A stretch of DNA of 52,249 nt from Streptomyces griseus (GTDB lineage Bacteria > Actinomycetota > Actinomycetes > Streptomycetales > Streptomycetaceae). The DNA is taken from contig NZ_UAVD01000045.1 in NCBI RefSeq assembly GCF_900460065.1, positions 1 to 52,249 of the forward strand, in the 5' to 3' direction. Positions 48,594-52,249 of the stretch are shown here, piece after piece. The position numbers and the translations under genes were made by a program. The stretch's first letter is position 1, and each line of letters starts with the position of its first letter. The notes beneath the pieces were generated by a model, which saw only the letters and a list, made by a program, of their open reading frames with translations, had not been told where the DNA came from and ran no database searches.

Positions 48594-48808
48594 CGCAAAG
48601 TCCCCCAGACGCGTCGTGCGCGGTTGCCCCTCCCGGCCTCACACGCGCCTCGCTGTCGCTTCCGGTCCGGTGTCCGCCCATGGGTTCGTTGTCATTCGGC
48701 GGACGGCCGAACCCTAGACCTTGGCACAGTATTCACGAACCGCCGGGGTGCCGGGCCGTCCATGACGTCACGTTCCGGTGAGGATTGCGTGACTTCTTCC
48801 GCCGGGTG

Positions 48809-48843
48809 CGGTCCGTCCGGCCCTCCGGGCCCCGGCGGACGGC
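48809..48843 (-). terminator. Probable hairpin after STAS gene
   Basis: CCGTCCGGCC and GGCGGACGG can pair with a small bulge. It lies about 50 bases past the STAS gene stop in a GC-rich gene-free stretch (48594-48890) that also holds the ATPase promoter. Confidence 0.4.
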
Positions 48844-48890
48844 GCCCCGCCCCGTCCGGATCGCCCGGCGGGCCGCCGCGCGCTCGCCCG

Positions 48891-49214
48891 TCAGACGCGC
48901 GGCAGCGACTCCGCGGCGATGCCGCCCTCGATGGCCAGGATGCGGTGCAGCCGGGTGGCCACCAGGAGGCGCTGCATCTGCGGTGGCACGCCGCGCAGCA
49001 CGAGGCGGCGTCCGGCCCGTCCCGCCCGGCGGTGGGCTCCCATGATGACGCCGAGTCCGGTGGCGTCCCAGGAGTCCAGCTCGGTCAGGTCCAGCACGAG
49101 GTCGCCGACTCCGTCGTCCACGGCCGAGTGCAGGACCGTACGGGCGTCCGCCGCGCTTCGGACGTCGAGGCGGCCCCCGACGACCAGCTCGGCGTGGTCG
49201 CCCCTGATGTGCAT
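48891..49214 (-). CDS. STAS-domain anti-anti-sigma factor
   Basis: A 107-residue single STAS domain, the fold of anti-anti-sigma factors that free sigma factors by binding HATPase-type anti-sigma kinases. The switch region reads LDSWDATGLGVIMGAH, with Thr at the phospho-site position where SpoIIAA has Ser. Start ATG 49214 behind GGGGAG. No kinase or sigma gene is adjacent, so it probably works in a distributed network of the many Streptomyces SigB-like systems. Confidence 0.88.
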   Translation of the reverse strand: MHIRGDHAELVVGGRLDVRSAADARTVLHSAVDDGVGDLVLDLTELDSWDATGLGVIMGAHRRAGRAGRRLVLRGVPPQMQRLLVATRLHRILAIEGGIAAESLPRV

Positions 49215-49392
49215 ATGCGCTCCCCGGTCATGCTCCGTAGAAGGTCCGTCTGTCTGCTCTGCCGTCGGCTGCCCGTTCCGCCGCCGGCCCTGTCGTGGGC
49301 CCCGCCTCCGCCACGCGGGGCCCTGTCCCCTGCCACCACTGACTGTCCCGACGACAGGGAAGTTGCCGTCTGTAAGCGAACCGATATCGAAT

Positions 49393-49408
49393 TCACTCGG
49401 TGGAGTGA
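49393..49408. repeat. Inverted repeat TCACTC-ggtg-GAGTGA
   Basis: Perfect six-base arms with a four-base spacer in the 290-bp gap between the STAS gene and hbdA. It may be an operator or part of the upstream region of the STAS gene. Confidence 0.3.
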
Positions 49409-49504
49409 CTCCGGTTCGGCGAGGATCACCACCCGCCGGGTAGGATCCCCCGGCTTCCGCGGCCCGGACGGTGGCGGTCCGGCGGGCCGGGGAGCCGGGT
49501 CCGG

Positions 49505-50353
49505 TCAGTACGTGTAGAAGCCCTGCCCGCTCTTGCGCCCGATGTCACCTGCGTCGACCATCCGGCGCATCAGCTCCGGGGCGGCGAACTTCTCGTCCTG
49601 CGACTCGGTGTAGATGTTGCCGGTGGCGTGCAGGAGGATGTCGACGCCGGTCAGGTCCGCGGTGGCGAGGGGCCCCATGGCGTGGCCGAAGCCCAGCTTG
49701 CAGGCGATGTCGATGTCCTCGGCCGAGGCGACGCCCGACTCGTACAGCTTGGCGGCCTCGACGACGAGCGCCGAGATCAGCCGGGTGGTGACGAAGCCCG
49801 CCACGTCGCGGTTGACGACGATGCAGGTCTTGCCGACCGACTCGGCGAACTCCCGGGCGGTGGCGAGGGTTTCGTCACTGGTCTTGTAGCCGCGCACCAG
49901 CTCGCAGAGCTGCATCATCGGGACCGGCGAGAAGAAGTGCACGCCGACGACGCGCTCCGGACGCTCCGTCACGGCCGCGATCTTGGTGATCGGGATGGCG
50001 GAGGTGTTGGACGCCAGGACCGTGTGCTCGCCGACGACCTTGTCCAGGGTCCGGAAGATCTCGTGCTTGACTTCCAGCTTCTCGAAGACGGCCTCCACGA
50101 CGACGTCCGCGTCGGCGACGGCGTCGAGGTCGGTGGTGGTGGTGATGCGGCCGAGCGCGGCCTCGGCGTCGGCCGCGTCCAGCTTGCCCTTGGAGACGAA
50201 CTTGTCGTACGAGGCCTTGATGCCGTCCCGGCCCCGGGTCAGCGCGGCGTCGGTGACGTCCCGCAGCACGACGTCCCAGCCCGCCTGGGCGGAGACCTGC
50301 GCGATCCCGGATCCCATGAGTCCGGCCCCGATGACGGCGAGCTTCCTGGCCAC
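49505..50353 (-). CDS. hbdA: 3-hydroxybutyryl-CoA dehydrogenase
   Basis: Reduces acetoacetyl-CoA to 3-hydroxybutyryl-CoA with NAD(P)H, or the reverse. The 282-residue protein has the Rossmann loop GAGLMGSGIA (about 9-18), the catalytic His in VVGVHFFSPVPMM, NTSAIPI, and the C-terminal helical dimer domain (NRDVAGFVTTRLISAL, GFGHAMGPLATADLTGVD). It ends GRKSGQGFYTY, the family norm. Start: GTG 50353 behind AAGGGG; the longer frame above it is not coding. Together with the thiolase at 31.8-33 kb it makes the first two steps from acetyl-CoA toward butyryl-CoA, the IcmA substrate. Confidence 0.93.
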   Translation of the reverse strand: MARKLAVIGAGLMGSGIAQVSAQAGWDVVLRDVTDAALTRGRDGIKASYDKFVSKGKLDAADAEAALGRITTTTDLDAVADADVVVEAVFEKLEVKHEIFRTLDKVVGEHTVLASNTSAIPITKIAAVTERPERVVGVHFFSPVPMMQLCELVRGYKTSDETLATAREFAESVGKTCIVVNRDVAGFVTTRLISALVVEAAKLYESGVASAEDIDIACKLGFGHAMGPLATADLTGVDILLHATGNIYTESQDEKFAAPELMRRMVDAGDIGRKSGQGFYTY

Positions 50354-50502
50354 GTTCGCACCCCTTGGTTTCTGTTCGCCCGTGCGCAATTGTTCACGGC
50401 GGTTCACATGCTCTCCGGCGGAGGTTAGTACCCGTCGGGCGCGCTGGGGCGGTGAAGAGATGCGCGTCACGTCTCAGATGACGGACATCACACCGGGACG
50501 CG

Positions 50503-51144
50503 TCATTCGGCTCCGCGCCGCGCGTAGTTGAGGACCCGGTCGCCGAGCAGCCCCTCGATGTCGTCGAGGACGCCGAGGGCGTCGTGGGAGACCTCGACGG
50601 CCTTGCGGCCCTTCATCATCTCCTGGCTGACGTAGCCGACGAGGGCGTGCTCGATCCAGGCGATCTGGCCGCCGACGAGGAGCGGCAGCGGGTCGTCCTC
50701 GCTCGCGCCGGTGTCCTCGCGGAGGGTGGCGACGACGGTCTGGAGCACCTCCTGCTGGAGGTACCAGAGGCGGGCCTTGAGGGTGGGGGCGTCCTCGATG
50801 ACGCGCATGAAGTCGGCGAAGCCGTCCATCAGCCCGAACTCCGGGGAGACGGCGACGACGGCGGCGCGCACCTCGCGCAGGACGGCCTCGGCGGCCGACT
50901 CGCCCGGGTCGCGGGCGCGGACGTAGCGGGCGACGCGCTGGGTGACGTGCTTCATCCGGTCGAGGAAGAGGTCCTCCTTGGCCGGGAAGTAGTTGTAGAC
51001 GGTGTTGACGGAGACGTCGGCCAGTTCGGCGATCTCGGCGACGGTCACCGTGACGAAGCCGTGCTGGAGGAACAGCCCGGTCGCCATGTCCGAGATGCGC
51101 TGCTTGGCCTGGCGCTTCTTGCGTTCCCTGAGTCCCTCAGCCAT
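50503..51144 (-). CDS. TetR-family regulator divergent to ABC exporter
   Basis: A 213-residue TetR repressor type. The DNA-binding part reads KRISDMATGLFLQHGF, then VAEIAELADVSVNTVYNYFPAKEDL (about 35-60). The ligand domain (70-213) is helical with several Trp and Met. Start ATG 51144; a minus-strand TACGAT box (51151-51156) ends six bases upstream, and GGAGG lies between them only one base from the ATG, too close to work, so leaderless translation is likely. It is divergent from a DrrA-like exporter across 90 bases and probably represses it. Confidence 0.88.
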   Translation of the reverse strand: MAEGLRERKKRQAKQRISDMATGLFLQHGFVTVTVAEIAELADVSVNTVYNYFPAKEDLFLDRMKHVTQRVARYVRARDPGESAAEAVLREVRAAVVAVSPEFGLMDGFADFMRVIEDAPTLKARLWYLQQEVLQTVVATLREDTGASEDDPLPLLVGGQIAWIEHALVGYVSQEMMKGRKAVEVSHDALGVLDDIEGLLGDRVLNYARRGAE

Positions 51145-51234
51145 GCCTCCATCGTAGGACGCGCCAAACGATCATGGTGTCGCTGAATTATTGGAGTCAT
51201 TGCAATTTTGGGCGTGCTCTGTTTTTCTGGCCCC
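51145..51234. promoter_or_regulatory. AT-rich divergent promoter region of tetR and exporter
   Basis: Ninety bases with an AT-rich core (51184-51224) that contrasts with the surrounding DNA. It contains the tetR TACGAT box and must hold the exporter promoter. Short ATTGG and CAAT elements are seen near 51190-51205, but no perfect long palindrome. Confidence 0.4.
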
Positions 51235-52017
51235 ATGACCGTCATCAGCACCTCCGGGCTGGCCCGGACCTTCACGACGCCGAGCGGCCCGGTGGAAGCC
51301 GTCCGCTCCATCGACCTGACCATCCACCCCGGGGAGATCGTCGGCCTCCTGGGCCCCAACGGCGCGGGCAAGACGACCACGCTGCGCATGCTCACGACGC
51401 TCCTCGCCCCGACCGGCGGCGCCGCCACCGTGGCCGGCCACGACCTGCTCACCGATCCCGCGGCCGTCCGGGCGGTCTGCGGGTACGTCGCCCAGTCCGG
51501 CGGCGTCGACCCGCATCTGACCGTCCGGGAGGAGCTCGTCACCCAGGGCAGGCTGTACCGGCTGAGCCGGACGGAGGCCGCCGCGCGCGCCGGGGAACTG
51601 GCCGAACGGCTCGGCCTGGACGGGCTGCTCGACCGGAAGGCGGCGACCCTCTCCGGAGGGCAGCGGCGGCGGCTCGACATCGCCATGGGCCTCACCCACC
51701 GGCCGGCCGTGCTCTTCCTGGACGAGCCCACCACCGGCCTGGACCCGGGCAGCCGGGCCGACCTGTGGGAGCTGGTGCGGAGCCTGCGCGACGAGTCCGG
51801 CACCACCGTCGTCCTGACCACGCACTACCTCGACGAGGCCGACGCGCTGGCGGACCGGCTGATCCTCGTCGACGGCGGCACGGTGGTCGCGGAGGGGACC
51901 CCGGCCGAGCTGAAGACCCGGTACGCCGGCTCCCCCGACGCCTCCCTCCAGGACGCGTTCCTGGCCGCCACCGGCCGTCCCGTCACCCCCGCCGACGCCG
52001 CCCCCGCAGCCGTATAG
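51235..52017 (+). CDS. DrrA-like ABC exporter ATP-binding protein
   Basis: A 260-residue ATPase of the daunorubicin-resistance type. Motifs: Walker A GPNGAGKTT (about 40-48), Q-loop VAQSGGVD, signature LSGGQRRRLDIAMGL, Walker B VLFLDEPTTGLDP and H-loop TTHYLDEADALADR, followed by the ILVDGGTVVAEGTPAELK end. Start ATG 51235 (TVISTSGLARTF). The permease begins eight bases after its stop. It probably exports a drug-like compound under control of the divergent TetR. Confidence 0.92.
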   Translation: MTVISTSGLARTFTTPSGPVEAVRSIDLTIHPGEIVGLLGPNGAGKTTTLRMLTTLLAPTGGAATVAGHDLLTDPAAVRAVCGYVAQSGGVDPHLTVREELVTQGRLYRLSRTEAAARAGELAERLGLDGLLDRKAATLSGGQRRRLDIAMGLTHRPAVLFLDEPTTGLDPGSRADLWELVRSLRDESGTTVVLTTHYLDEADALADRLILVDGGTVVAEGTPAELKTRYAGSPDASLQDAFLAATGRPVTPADAAPAAV

Positions 52018-52024
52018 GACCCCC

Positions 52025-52249
52025 GTGATCTTCCACGACACCGCGATCGTCTTCGGGCGGTACGCCCGGCAGACCCTGCGCTCCCGCTTCCAGATCTTCT
52101 TCGGGATGCTGATGCCGCTGCTCTACCTCCTCTTCTTCGGTCCGCTGCTGCGGGACCTGCCGCTCGGCTCCCCCGCCGGCTCCTGGCAGATCCTGGTACC
52201 CGGCCTGCTCCTCCAACTCAGCCTGTTCGGAGCGTCCTTCGCCGGTTTC
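52025..52249 (+). CDS. DrrB-like ABC exporter permease (cut by right edge)
   Basis: The first 75 codons of an ABC-2 permease. GTG 52025 opens a frame IFHDTAIVFGRYARQTLRSR, an amphipathic lead, then the hydrophobic FQIFFGMLMPLLYLLFFGPL and LVPGLLLQLSLFGASFAG, continuing past the window. This is typical of DrrB partners of the preceding ATPase. Confidence 0.88.
   Translation, partial: MIFHDTAIVFGRYARQTLRSRFQIFFGMLMPLLYLLFFGPLLRDLPLGSPAGSWQILVPGLLLQLSLFGASFAGF

Noticed and set aside
1..52249. tRNA or rRNA genes, insertion sequences, attachment sites, prophage
   Set aside because: No cloverleaf with a GTTCGA-type T arm, no transposase or integrase motifs and no direct-repeat borders were seen on either strand.

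Overview
The window is high-GC chromosomal DNA with Streptomyces-type codon use. It carries genes specific to or diagnostic of streptomycetes: the polarity and cytoskeleton coiled-coil genes scy and filP, the cslA-glxA-cslZ tip-glycan locus, an isobutyryl-CoA mutase large subunit and the actinobacterial mismatch endonuclease nucS. From memory, most of the order (pfkA, pta, ackA, pyk, thioredoxin-TPR, icmA, MarR, two-component pair, meaB, thiolase, mce, scy, filP, ABC genes, nucS, hydroxyacyl-CoA dehydrogenase) matches the S. coelicolor SCO5380-SCO5426 core region. The species cannot be named from this. No tRNA, rRNA, insertion sequence, prophage or CRISPR array was seen.

Layout. 1-1.9 kb: end of a sensor kinase, its CitB/DcuR-like response regulator and a tandem-HTH regulator. 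2-8.3 kb: a central-carbon cluster, pfkA facing away from pta-ackA-pyk, closed by a perfect 17-bp hairpin. 8.4-11.6 kb: a three-gene envelope module (DUF6230 secreted protein, DUF6114 membrane protein, acidic secreted protein) preceded by two palindromes. 11.6-18.9 kb: thioredoxin-TPR protein, TetR regulator with two strong palindromes, icmA under a perfect 24-bp palindrome, DUF3817 protein, MarR, MFS transporter and ArsR-type regulator. 19.1-24 kb: cslZ facing glxA and cslA. 24.1-27.2 kb: thiamine-binding-type protein, second DUF3817 protein, three coupled AIM24 genes and a possible 40-codon ORF. 27.2-30.7 kb: MarR, an OmpR-type two-component system and a divergent PepSY protein. 30.7-33.6 kb: meaB, thiolase and mce. 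33.8-38.8 kb: scy and filP. 38.9-42.9 kb: two paralogous ABC modules. 42.9-52.2 kb: zinc-motif protein, luciferase-like oxidoreductase, SCO5389-like protein, nucS, a membrane-anchored P-loop ATPase with a long Thr/Pro tail, STAS protein, 3-hydroxybutyryl-CoA dehydrogenase, TetR and a DrrA/DrrB-like ABC exporter cut by the window edge.

How the genes work together. pfkA, pyk, pta and ackA control glycolytic flux and acetyl-CoA/acetate overflow. icmA, meaB, mce, the thiolase and the hydroxyacyl-CoA dehydrogenase serve C4 acyl-CoA and methylmalonyl-CoA metabolism, which supplies polyketide precursors. scy, filP and the csl locus all act at the growing hyphal tip.

Two things recur at the DNA level. 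Many genes, mostly regulators, have a TANNNT box 6-9 nt before the start codon, suggesting leaderless transcription. Perfect palindromes lie at several promoters. The least explained parts are the DUF6230/DUF6114 module, the AIM24 trio and the P-loop ATPase with the exported tail.
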